Assembly (NCBI GenBank): GCA_963663905.2
Contig: OY760657.1
Location: 2,666,001-2,730,000, forward strand
Source of the DNA: Saccharicrinis sp963663905
GTDB taxonomy: Bacteria > Bacteroidota > Bacteroidia > Bacteroidales > Marinilabiliaceae
DNA: 64,000 bases
Reading direction: 5' to 3'
The number at the start of each line of letters is the position of its first letter. Position 1 is the first letter of the stretch. This document shows positions 27,531 to 36,779 of this stretch, piece after piece. A model generated the notes under the pieces. The model saw only the letters and a program-made list of their open reading frames with translations. It did not search any database and was not told the origin of the DNA. The translations under genes and the position numbers were made by a program.

Positions 27531-28647
27531 TCAAAACTCCATTGGAGATATCATTCGTAGGTTTCTACCGCAATTATTAAAAACAAGAGGACTTACCAAA
27601 AACCAACTTAAAGTGCTTAAGGCTTTAGCTTCTTGCAGAACTCCTGAACTAGGAGGTTCGGTTTTGGCATGCTCTTCTTGTGGTTCGGTGCATTATGTGA
27701 TGCACAGTTGCAGAAACAGACATTGTCCAAGGTGTCAGGGGATCGATAAAGAACTTTGGATTGATGATCGTAAACAAGATCTGCTCCCGGTTAAGTATTA
27801 TCATGTGGTGTTTACGGTTCCGCATTTACTATTGGAACTCTTCCGGTTTAACAGAGAAACCATGTACAACCTTTTGTTTGAAAAATCATGGGAAACTATT
27901 TGTCATTTTGCCAAAGACACTAAGCTTCTTGGGGCACAGCCTGGGGCCATTGCCATTCTGCACACCTGGGATCAGCAACTTAAATATCATCCCCATGTGC
28001 ATTATATTATTCCTGCTGGGGGTATTGATAAAAATGGTAAATGGAAAACAACCAAAAGCAATGGTGACTTTCTATTCGATGTGAAACAAATGTCAGATAA
28101 GTTTAGTGCCATTTTTGCCAAAAAGCTGCGTAAACTTAAACAACAGGGTAAAATCAATAAGTTTGTACCTCAAGATTTGATCCCGGAACCTTGGGTAGTA
28201 TATGCTAAACAAGCCTTTGGATCGCCTCTTTCTATTGTCGAATATTTGGGTAGATACTCACACCGGGTAGCTATCTCCAATGCGCGTATTTTAAAAGTTA
28301 CTGATACTCATGTTACTTTTAAATGGTGCAACAGAAAAGATAACTACAAAACAGTAACGCAGACTATTACCGGTGTTGAATTCTTAAAAAGATTTATTGA
28401 ACATATCGTTCCTCCTTATTTTAGACGTATCAGACACCTGGGATTTTTAGGCTCCAGAAACAAAACAAAATGCCTGGCCTTGTTACGTAATGACTTAATG
28501 GTAAAAATCAATACCATTAAGCTTTCAAGAGCGCAGGTAGTAGAACTTAAATTTGGAAAACGCTCTTTAATACATTGTAAAGATTGTGGTGGTGAACTGG
28601 AATTGATAAAATCTTATTCCAGAAAAAGAGCTCCTCCTGTTTGCTGA
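27523..28647 (+). CDS. HUH transposase, IS91-like type 1 copy 2
   Basis: Identical to the copy at 15,651-16,775 (374 residues; HPHVH and YLGRY motifs present, so no inactivating change is seen). Start chosen at the ATG overlapping the recombinase stop. Confidence 0.92.
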   Translation: MYDQNSIGDIIRRFLPQLLKTRGLTKNQLKVLKALASCRTPELGGSVLACSSCGSVHYVMHSCRNRHCPRCQGIDKELWIDDRKQDLLPVKYYHVVFTVPHLLLELFRFNRETMYNLLFEKSWETICHFAKDTKLLGAQPGAIAILHTWDQQLKYHPHVHYIIPAGGIDKNGKWKTTKSNGDFLFDVKQMSDKFSAIFAKKLRKLKQQGKINKFVPQDLIPEPWVVYAKQAFGSPLSIVEYLGRYSHRVAISNARILKVTDTHVTFKWCNRKDNYKTVTQTITGVEFLKRFIEHIVPPYFRRIRHLGFLGSRNKTKCLALLRNDLMVKINTIKLSRAQVVELKFGKRSLIHCKDCGGELELIKSYSRKRAPPVC

Positions 28648-29015
28648 TTTTATTCGGCAACAACCATATATCAATATTAAATAATACACCTCTATCGTGT
28701 AAATGGGAAAAGTATGTTTGGTTGGTAAAAAACATTGTGCATAAACCAGTAAAAGCCTAATTAAATTCGTAAAAAAACAATAATGTATTCAATAAGTTAT
28801 TTTAATGCAATAATTACTCAGGAAAATGGCTATAATATCACTGCTAAAATCCAATACCAAAGCTTAAAAATACGATTAAAACCACTACGTATAAATAACA
28901 CATATACAACATTTTACCAAATTGTTGCTGGAATATTGTTTAGTTCAACAAATCCTCCAATGTGTAGGGTGTGCAAGCAACCCTACATTAGAGGCTAAGT
29001 GTTGTCTGTAGTTGT

Positions 29016-31157
29016 TTATTCATCAAGTTTCCCATTAATAATTTCCTTCCACTTTTTCTTTTGTATAAATGGCATACCTGATGCAGGATTGAGTATTAAG
29101 TATATTTCATCAGTATCTGACAATTCTCCCATTATTCGATAATCTTGGTTAACTTCTCCTAAACCTATTTCACCATTAGAAGACACAATTACTGCTGAAT
29201 ATTTATGTCCCGCTTTAAAACGTTCATCAGCTGTCTGTTTAATAAATTTAAAGTCAACAGATTCTGAAATAAAAATATCTTCTAATTCGTGATAAACTTC
29301 TCCATAAACTGAGTTGAAAAGTTCTAATATCTCATTAGAAAACGAATATTCATATTCGCCTTTTTGTACTTGCTCTAATAACTGGTCAAGTGGGTCTTGG
29401 TCAATTTTGCAATTAATAAGATGATTTAATATGCTTTTATCAAAATCGCTAAGATACAAGCCACCTTCTTTAAAAGAGTTTACGATGGAGCTCAATATCA
29501 TTTTAGTAAACTGGTTAAGTTCTTCTCTTATTTGTTTGATATTATCATTACTTAAAGCGTCTTTAAAAAAATCACTAAAAAAAGGAGCATAGCTAAAACC
29601 AATTTTGAAAAGTTTGCTATGTACGCTTTCTTTTTCTAAAAAACTATTTGAAAACCATTCAATAAATTTTTCTAATTTCTGGCGGTATTCAGGTTCAACA
29701 TTATCTTTTCTGTAGAATATTTTTATTGATGGTACATTATCATACTTAATATTGACAGCATCAATTACTCTTAGACTAATTTCTTTAAGCGATTTGATTA
29801 AAGGTAAAGTACTCCAAAAAAGAAATGCTTCATTACTAATTATGTTTTGTTTAGAAGTTTCTATAGCATTCTGACAAGCGTAACCATAAAGATATAATTG
29901 TCTTCCAAATTGGAAAACATCTTTTACAGTGAAATGTCCTTTCTTAAAAAGATAATTACCTGTAATTACATTGATAATTTGCAATGCGATTTTCGGGTCG
30001 TTTGGACTACTATTTAGTAATTCTTTTTCATGAAAGAAATGATTTTCAACCGCTGGATGATAATAAAAATATCGCAGAAAGTCTCCTATAACACCAAAAG
30101 ACTCAACAAAGACTGGATAACGTTGTAGTTTATAATATTCATCTTCTAAGTCCTGTTCCCAAGTTGAATTTCTATCCCATTTTGCATCGAAGTATTTGTC
30201 CAACAATAGCTTTGCTCTGTCAGCAATACGGAAAAGTGAATTAGGAGTCTGTTCAACCCCTCCTTCTTTAACCTTTTCAAGGATATAATTAGACAGAATA
30301 GAATTTCCATTTATTTCAAAACTCAATTCAATTGCATTTGGTAGAAAAACAAATGGGTTGATTGTATAAATTGAGATTCCAAAGTCAAAATCAGAAAAAT
30401 CATCTATTCCATTTTCCCAAGCAATGCAAAAACCACTACACTTGTTTTGATTTGCATCAAAATTTATCAAATCAATTGCTAGTTGTACAATATTTGTAAA
30501 TGATACATCAATATCACTTTTTTTCTTTAGGCACAAAGTATAGCTTATAAATGAACTGGCAGGCAAACCATTTTGTCCAATATTAGTCCAGGATTTTGGT
30601 AAATGAACATTAAAATCGACATCTTGATTATTTTCTGTTGCCTTTAAACAAAGAATTTTACTTTCTGTGCTTAGAATCTGCGATGAAATAGAATGGTCAA
30701 GTAAGGTGTTAAATTCTGTTGATATAATTATATAACAAATGTCAAAATCGGAAATAAAGGGTAAGCAATTTCTAATTTCTTGACTATAACCAAGTACTTC
30801 TGTGACAGCTTCTCTTTCGGTCTGCTTACTTATTTTATTCTCAATCACGACCACTTCATTTGTTTCGTAATTAAATAATAAACAATCAGGAAAGAGTCCA
30901 TCCTTTTTATCTAAAGAAATATTTTTAATCTTTTCACCACTTATTAACTCATAACAAGTTAGTGTTTCCAAAACTATTTTAGCAGATTTTGAATATTTCC
31001 GTTTCAATAAATGGTCAATGGAGAAATCTGGAATTGTATTTGGGTCATTGTCAATTTTTAGGGCATCGTCAAGACTTAGAATATTTCCAATTGATTCCAG
31101 AAATGATTCGTTTTTTATCTTTTCAATTAATTTTTCTTGTAAAAAGCTTTCTTTCAT
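29016..31157 (-). CDS. Large protein with N-terminal PD-(D/E)XK nuclease-like domain
   Basis: 713 residues, soluble. The N-terminal 150 residues show the PD-(D/E)XK pattern: PDCLLF with D91, then VVVIENKIS with E106-x-K108, followed by a helix (TEREAVTEVLGYSQEI). The remaining 560 residues contain mixed helices and strands and no family I know; the C-terminus (ADERFKAGHKYSAVIVSSNG) looks like a separate small beta domain. Such nuclease-plus-unknown proteins are common in defence islands and next to restriction systems, so an anti-phage role is possible but only inferred. It is the only gene of its cassette. Its attC-like site has been split by IS91-like copy 2, with the GTTG remnant at 29,001. 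Confidence 0.7.
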   Translation of the reverse strand: MKESFLQEKLIEKIKNESFLESIGNILSLDDALKIDNDPNTIPDFSIDHLLKRKYSKSAKIVLETLTCYELISGEKIKNISLDKKDGLFPDCLLFNYETNEVVVIENKISKQTEREAVTEVLGYSQEIRNCLPFISDFDICYIIISTEFNTLLDHSISSQILSTESKILCLKATENNQDVDFNVHLPKSWTNIGQNGLPASSFISYTLCLKKKSDIDVSFTNIVQLAIDLINFDANQNKCSGFCIAWENGIDDFSDFDFGISIYTINPFVFLPNAIELSFEINGNSILSNYILEKVKEGGVEQTPNSLFRIADRAKLLLDKYFDAKWDRNSTWEQDLEDEYYKLQRYPVFVESFGVIGDFLRYFYYHPAVENHFFHEKELLNSSPNDPKIALQIINVITGNYLFKKGHFTVKDVFQFGRQLYLYGYACQNAIETSKQNIISNEAFLFWSTLPLIKSLKEISLRVIDAVNIKYDNVPSIKIFYRKDNVEPEYRQKLEKFIEWFSNSFLEKESVHSKLFKIGFSYAPFFSDFFKDALSNDNIKQIREELNQFTKMILSSIVNSFKEGGLYLSDFDKSILNHLINCKIDQDPLDQLLEQVQKGEYEYSFSNEILELFNSVYGEVYHELEDIFISESVDFKFIKQTADERFKAGHKYSAVIVSSNGEIGLGEVNQDYRIMGELSDTDEIYLILNPASGMPFIQKKKWKEIINGKLDE

Positions 31158-31200
31158 TTATCTAATTTCTTGATGGTACTCTCTATCTACAATTACAGAC

Positions 31201-31327
31201 AACCGTTTTATGGTATGGTGTCGTGCGGGATTACGAGGCGATTACCTATCAGTTTACACAAACTTTTTTTACGAGCTACAAATGCTCTCATACCACTTAA
31301 ACCCGCATGCACTATACCATGTGTTGG
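31201..31327 (-). other. attC-like recombination site 17
   Basis: AACCGTTTTATGGTATGGTG pairs with CACTATACCATGTGTTGG; inner GTGCGGG pairs with CCCGCATGC. The left core reads AACC rather than AACG. Close relative of site 8. Confidence 0.75.
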
Positions 31328-31341
31328 TTGCAGTAGTTTAT

Positions 31342-31887
31342 TTATCCATTGTTTTTATAAATCTCATTTATCATTTTCGTTAATCTGTCCCGACCAATCA
31401 AACTTAACACTCCAAATTTCATTGTTGGTGAAAAAGGAATTGACTCTGTCATACCGCAGTCAGTCATACAAATCCAAATTTTACCAATTTCATTATTTTT
31501 TAAATCATAAAATCTTAAAATATATTCAGATTCGTCGATAGTCCAGGTAGTCTCATCCCAATCAAAGTTTTCAGGATTATTTACAAAATCGATTATTTTA
31601 TCTTTATCAACTTCTCTTTTAGTCAATCTGCTAATAATAGGTAAGTTTTTATAAATCAATACCTTTTTTACTTCACCTCTTGGAAATTGGTATGCAGTAT
31701 CATTGTAATGTCTCTCATATGCTTGTTTAACTTCCTCAATTGTCTTATACAAAGTAAATTCCTTGAGTTCTTCTTCTGGTATATATTTTGAATAAACTAT
31801 GCTTCTATCAGCATGGTCAAGAAATCCAAGCACAATTAATCCTATAATCAGAATTGTAGCTATCAATATTTTTTTAAAAATCCTCAT
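31342..31887 (-). CDS. Hypothetical membrane-anchored protein
   Basis: 181 residues. One hydrophobic N-terminal segment (about 6-23, ILIATILIIGLIVLGF) is probably a signal anchor, with a soluble alpha/beta domain outside. No family is recognised. A central charged stretch (EEVKQAYERHYND) is helical, and WICMTDCGMTES contains two Cys four residues apart. Single gene of its cassette; the stop lies 15 bp from attC-like site 17. No function is proposed. Confidence 0.8.
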   Translation of the reverse strand: MRIFKKILIATILIIGLIVLGFLDHADRSIVYSKYIPEEELKEFTLYKTIEEVKQAYERHYNDTAYQFPRGEVKKVLIYKNLPIISRLTKREVDKDKIIDFVNNPENFDWDETTWTIDESEYILRFYDLKNNEIGKIWICMTDCGMTESIPFSPTMKFGVLSLIGRDRLTKMINEIYKNNG

Positions 31888-31924
31888 TGTTCAATGTTTG
31901 CAGGTTTTTTCACTATTGCAACCA

Positions 31925-32047
31925 ACGGTGGCGGTATGAAACGTTGCGCATTTTGAAATACAAACTTATCAGCCCGCTAAGCCGTTGATTAAATGTTATT
32001 TAGTTCAAATATAGCACTATCCGCGCAATGTTTTATGACCGCGTGTT
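31925..32047 (-). other. attC-like recombination site 18, interrupted by IS91-like copy 3
   Basis: AACGGTGGCGGTATGAAACG pairs with CAATGTTTTATGACCGCGTGTT-type arm; inner TTGCGCA pairs with TGCGCAA-like CGCGCAA. The element begins at 32,048 after GTT. Confidence 0.78.
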
Positions 32048-32142
32048 GAACTAAACCCGCAGAGCGGGAGCTTAGGCTAAAACTAACAAAAATCGTAAGA
32101 TAATTACATCTTCTACCATTATTAATTTTAAACATAAATATA

Positions 32143-33030
32143 ATGAGTAGAGAATCTTACCTACAGCAAGCTGTTAAAGCTGTGCCTGAGTTTAAATTAA
32201 TCAGCGAACAATTTTTGCGTAAATACACCATTGCAGGAAAGTCTGAATCCTGCACCCGTAATTATCTGATGCAGATTTCTAAAATGGTACTGCATTTTAA
32301 CAGTTCTCCTCTGGAGCTATCCATTGACCAAATGGAAGAGTATTTATTCGAACTTCAACTCAATGAAAAGCCAAGCAAAAGCTCTTTTAAACATCTGGTT
32401 TATGGTTTAAGAACCATGTTTACCATGTTCAAAAACAAAGAACTTTATCTGGCTCTTCCTTCTATTAAAAGCAGTAAGGCATTACCTGTTGTTTTATCAC
32501 AAAAGGAAATTAAAACTTTATTAAATACACCTAAACTTTTAAAACACAAAGTCTTATTTGCAGTCATATATGACTGTGGACTTCGTATTTCTGAAGTTAT
32601 CAATCTTAAGATTGTTGATCTGGATTTTGACCGTAAACAAATACACATTCGACAATCAAAACACAAAAAAGATCGCTATGTTCCAATGTCTTCTCTTACC
32701 ATTCGGGGCTTTCACAAATATTTTCAAACCGTCTGTCCTCAAACATGGGTGTTTAATGGTAAAATCAGGGGGCAGCAACTAAGCCAAACAGGCGTAAGAC
32801 ATGCTTTTAGAGCTGCTGTTAAAAAAGCAGGTATCAATAAACCCGTTTGTATACATACACTCCGACATAGTTATGCCACCCATCTGTTAGAAATGGGACT
32901 GGATATTGTCAGTGTTAAAAATCAGATGGGCCATGCTGAAATTCGAACTACGATGATGTATCTGCATATTGCTCAATCTGCGCCTAATGCTGGTTTTAGT
33001 CCCTTATCAAAAATGTATCCCAATGTATGA
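32143..33030 (+). CDS. Tyrosine recombinase, IS91-like type 1 copy 3
   Basis: Identical protein to 14,771-15,658; all five catalytic residues are present. Confidence 0.9.
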   Translation: MSRESYLQQAVKAVPEFKLISEQFLRKYTIAGKSESCTRNYLMQISKMVLHFNSSPLELSIDQMEEYLFELQLNEKPSKSSFKHLVYGLRTMFTMFKNKELYLALPSIKSSKALPVVLSQKEIKTLLNTPKLLKHKVLFAVIYDCGLRISEVINLKIVDLDFDRKQIHIRQSKHKKDRYVPMSSLTIRGFHKYFQTVCPQTWVFNGKIRGQQLSQTGVRHAFRAAVKKAGINKPVCIHTLRHSYATHLLEMGLDIVSVKNQMGHAEIRTTMMYLHIAQSAPNAGFSPLSKMYPNV

Positions 33031-34147
33031 TCAAAACTCCATTGGAGATATCATTCGTAGGTTTCTACCGCAATTATTAAAAACAAGAGGACTTACCAAA
33101 AACCAACTTAAAGTGCTTAAGGCTTTAGCTTCTTGCAGAACTCCTGAACTAGGAGGTTCGGTTTTGGCATGCTCTTCTTGTGGTTCGGTGCATTATGTGA
33201 TGCACAGTTGCAGAAACAGACATTGTCCAAGGTGTCAGGGGATCGATAAAGAACTTTGGATTGATGATCGTAAACAAGATCTGCTCCCGGTTAAGTATTA
33301 TCATGTGGTGTTTACGGTTCCGCATTTACTATTGGAACTCTTCCGGTTTAACAGAGAAACCATGTACAACCTTTTGTTTGAAAAATCATGGGAAACTATT
33401 TGTCATTTTGCCAAAGACACTAAGCTTCTTGGGGCACAGCCTGGGGCCATTGCCATTCTGCACACCTGGGATCAGCAACTTAAATATCATCCCCATGTGC
33501 ATTATATTATTCCTGCTGGGGGTATTGATAAAAATGGTAAATGGAAAACAACCAAAAGCAATGGTGACTTTCTATTCGATGTGAAACAAATGTCAGATAA
33601 GTTTAGTGCCATTTTTGCCAAAAAGCTGCGTAAACTTAAACAACAGGGTAAAATCAATAAGTTTGTACCTCAAGATTTGATCCCGGAACCTTGGGTAGTA
33701 TATGCTAAACAAGCCTTTGGATCGCCTCTTTCTATTGTCGAATATTTGGGTAGATACTCACACCGGGTAGCTATCTCCAATGCGCGTATTTTAAAAGTTA
33801 CTGATACTCATGTTACTTTTAAATGGTGCAACAGAAAAGATAACTACAAAACAGTAACGCAGACTATTACCGGTGTTGAATTCTTAAAAAGATTTATTGA
33901 ACATATCGTTCCTCCTTATTTTAGACGTATCAGACACCTGGGATTTTTAGGCTCCAGAAACAAAACAAAATGCCTGGCCTTGTTACGTAATGACTTAATG
34001 GTAAAAATCAATACCATTAAGCTTTCAAGAGCGCAGGTAGTAGAACTTAAATTTGGAAAACGCTCTTTAATACATTGTAAAGATTGTGGTGGTGAACTGG
34101 AATTGATAAAATCTTATTCCAGAAAAAGAGCTCCTCCTGTTTGCTGA
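33023..34147 (+). CDS. HUH transposase, IS91-like type 1 copy 3
   Basis: Identical protein to 15,651-16,775; the HUH and Y2 motifs are intact. Confidence 0.92.
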   Translation: MYDQNSIGDIIRRFLPQLLKTRGLTKNQLKVLKALASCRTPELGGSVLACSSCGSVHYVMHSCRNRHCPRCQGIDKELWIDDRKQDLLPVKYYHVVFTVPHLLLELFRFNRETMYNLLFEKSWETICHFAKDTKLLGAQPGAIAILHTWDQQLKYHPHVHYIIPAGGIDKNGKWKTTKSNGDFLFDVKQMSDKFSAIFAKKLRKLKQQGKINKFVPQDLIPEPWVVYAKQAFGSPLSIVEYLGRYSHRVAISNARILKVTDTHVTFKWCNRKDNYKTVTQTITGVEFLKRFIEHIVPPYFRRIRHLGFLGSRNKTKCLALLRNDLMVKINTIKLSRAQVVELKFGKRSLIHCKDCGGELELIKSYSRKRAPPVC

Positions 34148-34502
34148 TTTTATTCGGCAACAACCATATATCAATATTAAATAATACACCTCTATCGTGT
34201 AAATGGGAAAAGTATGTTTGGTTGGTAAAAAACATTGTGCATAAACCAGTAAAAGCCTAATTAAATTCGTAAAAAAACAATAATGTATTCAATAAGTTAT
34301 TTTAATGCAATAATTACTCAGGAAAATGGCTATAATATCACTGCTAAAATCCAATACCAAAGCTTAAAAAATACGATTAAAACCACTACGTATAAATAAC
34401 ACATATACAACATTTTACCAAATTGTTGCTGGAATATTGTTTAGTTCAACAAATCCTCCAATGTGTAGGGTGTGCAAGCAACCCTACATTAGAGGCTAAG
34501 TG

Positions 34503-35312
34503 TTATAGCCCGTTATTATTGTCAACTATTAATAAATCAGAATACTCATTATACAAGTCCAAAATCGATTTGTTGTCAGTCAACTTTTTAAGTACACCCA
34601 AGAACTCTTCTTTTGCATTCGGGTTGCTTACCTTTAGCTGATTTACTTGTTCAAATAATTGATTCATATTTTTAAATCCAATCATGGAATTTAATTCAAT
34701 CCAAAATTCTCCAGCATTATTAAAATCAGCAATTTTTGAATTATTTTGATTAATCCGTTTGGTCATATAATCCATTCCTGAAAACTCCAAATAATCATAC
34801 GAGTTTGGCCAAAAATCCGTCCCCAATTCTGCATATACTGAATCAATAACGAAATTCCCCCAGAAATCAGCCCATGACTCTCTAAAATTGTAAGACATCC
34901 AATTATTTTTGTTCGTTGTGGCATTATACATACACAAATGTCCTAACTCATGACACAATCCGTAGATGTTGTTTTTTCCTCCTTGTTTTGGTGAATTAAA
35001 ATTATCCATGGTTTTATACTCCAACGTAATCCCACTTAAACTTTTACGGTCAAAATACAAAACATCTCTATCGCTACATTTGATAGTGAATTTAATCTTA
35101 TCAGGTAGAGAATAATAATTTCGAATAGCAATCGTCCATGCTATTTCCAAGACTTTTATGCTTGCTTTTGCATATTCTTCAACTTCACTATCATACTTGA
35201 CTTTAAAATGCTCTGTTTCAAATTTATCAGTCTGTGCATAAAGAAATTTTGAAATTAAAATCAAAAGTAAAATAATCTTTAATCTGTACATCTTTTTAAA
35301 TATTGTAATCAA
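34503..35312 (-). CDS. Exported zinc metalloprotease-like protein (HExxH)
   Basis: 269 residues. A hydrophobic leader (about 10-26, ending LYAQ) indicates export. The zinc-peptidase motif HELGH is at 121-125, and E145 in RESWADFW, 20 residues on, is a plausible third ligand as in gluzincins. The rest is helical with a basic N-terminal beta region. It resembles small secreted Bacteroidota peptidases, but no named family is certain. The frame also offers M8 as a start (MYRLKIILLL). The TAA stop (34,505-34,503) is part of the attC-like TAAC core, which IS91-like copy 3 has split from its palindrome. Single gene of its cassette. Confidence 0.8.
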   Translation of the reverse strand: MITIFKKMYRLKIILLLILISKFLYAQTDKFETEHFKVKYDSEVEEYAKASIKVLEIAWTIAIRNYYSLPDKIKFTIKCSDRDVLYFDRKSLSGITLEYKTMDNFNSPKQGGKNNIYGLCHELGHLCMYNATTNKNNWMSYNFRESWADFWGNFVIDSVYAELGTDFWPNSYDYLEFSGMDYMTKRINQNNSKIADFNNAGEFWIELNSMIGFKNMNQLFEQVNQLKVSNPNAKEEFLGVLKKLTDNKSILDLYNEYSDLLIVDNNNGL

Positions 35313-35371
35313 TAATGGTTTAGTTAATCATTTAGTATCCAAGTTTGTTGGTATTTTTGCTAATGGGCTAT

Positions 35372-35495
35372 AACGGTTGGTAAAAAAGACGTGTGTACCT
35401 ATAGTACTGCTTAGTCTATTTAGCATCATCAAACTTATATATTAAATTCTAAATTTCAATAACGGAATTTACACATGGCTTTTTTAGCTTGTTAC
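35372..35495 (-). other. attC-like recombination site 19
   Basis: AACGGTTGGTAAAAAAGACG on the left and GCTTGTTAC on the right; gene-less family type with one changed left-arm stretch. It belongs to cassette A4. Confidence 0.7.
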
Positions 35496-35991
35496 ACCCT
35501 GCCTTTTTGTTGTACAAAAGAACCAACCAAATCCCTAAACTTTTACAAAGCAACAACTTTAAGCATCACAAACGCTCCAAAATACAGCTACAAAACCAAC
35601 ACATACTATTTTTGAGTGAACCTTTACCTAATTTCATGAATGAATTTAAACTTCCAAACCTTTACCAAAATTTGCGTTCGAGAGACAAGATGATGGCGGC
35701 TAAATAGAACGTAAACCTCCAAACCTTTTGCTACATGCAAAAAACCAACTGACCAGAATAACAATCCAACTTAGCTAATCCTAACCACTAAAAACCTACA
35801 TAGGTTTTAAAACCAAACAAACCTGAGAAATTCCAAACCCCAGAATCAAGAACTTAACCTAAAGTTCCAGAGATCCAACTCAACTTATTAATTATTGCCG
35901 TGAGTTGGCGTGCGTGGCGCAAATTGATTCAACAACTTACAATCTCAAAAATTCTCCCAAATAAAGTTTTAAGTATTTAAGGTTGGGTGAT
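35372..35991 (-). repeat. Gene-less cassette family, copy A4
   Basis: About 620 bp. The left interior matches A3, while the part after the conserved GCGTTCGAGAGACAAGATG block diverges. The GCGTTC/GAACGT pair and the right-end GGCGTGCGTGGCGCAAAT block are conserved. No gene is called. Confidence 0.75.
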
Positions 35992-36115
35992 AACGTTTGA
36001 GCTAAACTGCGTTGTGCGCCAAAATCCAACTGTTGTTTTAAATTGTACTAAGCTAATATTTTAACACCAATGTTCAAATAACCTACTGAGCACAATGCTG
36101 TTTAGGTTGTGTTGC
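35992..36115 (-). other. attC-like recombination site 20
   Basis: AACGTTTGAGCTAAACTGCG pairs with GCTGTTTAGGTTGTGTTGC; inner TTGTGC pairs with GCACAA. A type not seen elsewhere in the array. Confidence 0.7.
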
Positions 36116-36173
36116 TGCCCGTTATTTCTTTTTCTGTTCTCCTCTTTCCTGTCTAGTCACAACTTTAGTCCTT

Positions 36174-36410
36174 ATGACTGGACAATTTGGTCTGACCGAG
36201 TTGGTGTTAAAAGTCGCACTAAACTTGTCCGAAAACCAAATTCCCGAATTCATGATACTCAAGTCCGACCATATTTTCCTGTCAACATACCAAGATGTAA
36301 ATAAATTGAATAATGGTCAAGAAAACGAAGTCATGGCAGTAACACAAAATACCAACCAACTCCAAATCATTTTAAAATTCCAACTTTTGCAACTTGGTCT
36401 TAATTTGTAA
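36174..36410 (+). CDS. Possible small ORF in a short cassette
   Basis: 78 codons starting MTGQFGLTELVLKVALNL, with a protein-like composition, in the otherwise gene-less 390-bp cassette between sites 20 and 21. It runs opposite to every other cassette gene. No family is recognised, and no competing - strand frame of useful length exists. The cassette may instead hold a decayed gene or be non-coding. Confidence 0.3.
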   Translation: MTGQFGLTELVLKVALNLSENQIPEFMILKSDHIFLSTYQDVNKLNNGQENEVMAVTQNTNQLQIILKFQLLQLGLNL

Positions 36411-36501
36411 GTTTTTTAATGATTTTTCTGTCAACACAAAAGTCCTATTACCAAGCTGTTAATGACGTTTGTAAATTTTTGCGCCTTGGGAAATGGGCAG
36501 C

Positions 36502-36684
36502 AACGTTGGCTAGATGAAGCGTATGGAGATTGAACGAGCAAACCTTCATAACGCCTATGAGCCAAAGCTTTTATTTGTTTTTATCTTTTTATTATTAAAG
36601 CCAAATCAAAGATTTGGCGGTGTTCGATTGCCCTACTCAACTACCAAGGAATCACTAACCCCATATGCTTTATTCTAGCGTGTT
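36502..36684 (-). other. attC-like recombination site 21 (extended), interrupted by IS91-like copy 4
   Basis: About 183 bp. AACGTTGGCTAGATGAAGCG pairs with CATATGCTTTATTCTAGCGTGTT-type arm. The extra length is central and contains a separate perfect hairpin, GCCAAATC-AAA-GATTTGGC, at 36,600-36,618. The type 1 element begins at 36,685. Confidence 0.7.
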
Positions 36685-36779
36685 GAACTAAACCCGCAGA
36701 GCGGGAGCTTAGGCTAAAACTAACAAAAATCGTAAGATAATTACATCTTCTACCATTATTAATTTTAAACATAAATATA

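Larger units (their letters stand above)
26548..28998 (+). mobile_element. IS91-like element type 1, copy 2
   Basis: 2451 bp, one base shorter than the other three copies because of a five- instead of six-A run near 28,866. Encoded proteins are identical to copy 1. It lies in the core of site 16, with GTGTT on each side. The tail 28,648-28,998 is non-coding. Confidence 0.92.
32048..34499 (+). mobile_element. IS91-like element type 1, copy 3
   Basis: 2452 bp with the same ends, hairpins and proteins as copy 1. It is inserted in the core of site 18, flanked by GTGTT on both sides. The tail 34,148-34,499 is non-coding. Confidence 0.92.

Noticed and set aside
28783..28998. 71-codon ORF in the tail of IS91-like copy 2
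   Set aside because: It exists only because this copy lost one A from a run; the other three copies lack the frame.
36095..36304. 69-codon + ORF overlapping attC-like site 20
   Set aside because: It begins inside the palindrome, is Cys/Phe-rich in an unnatural way, and competes with the somewhat better frame at 36,174.
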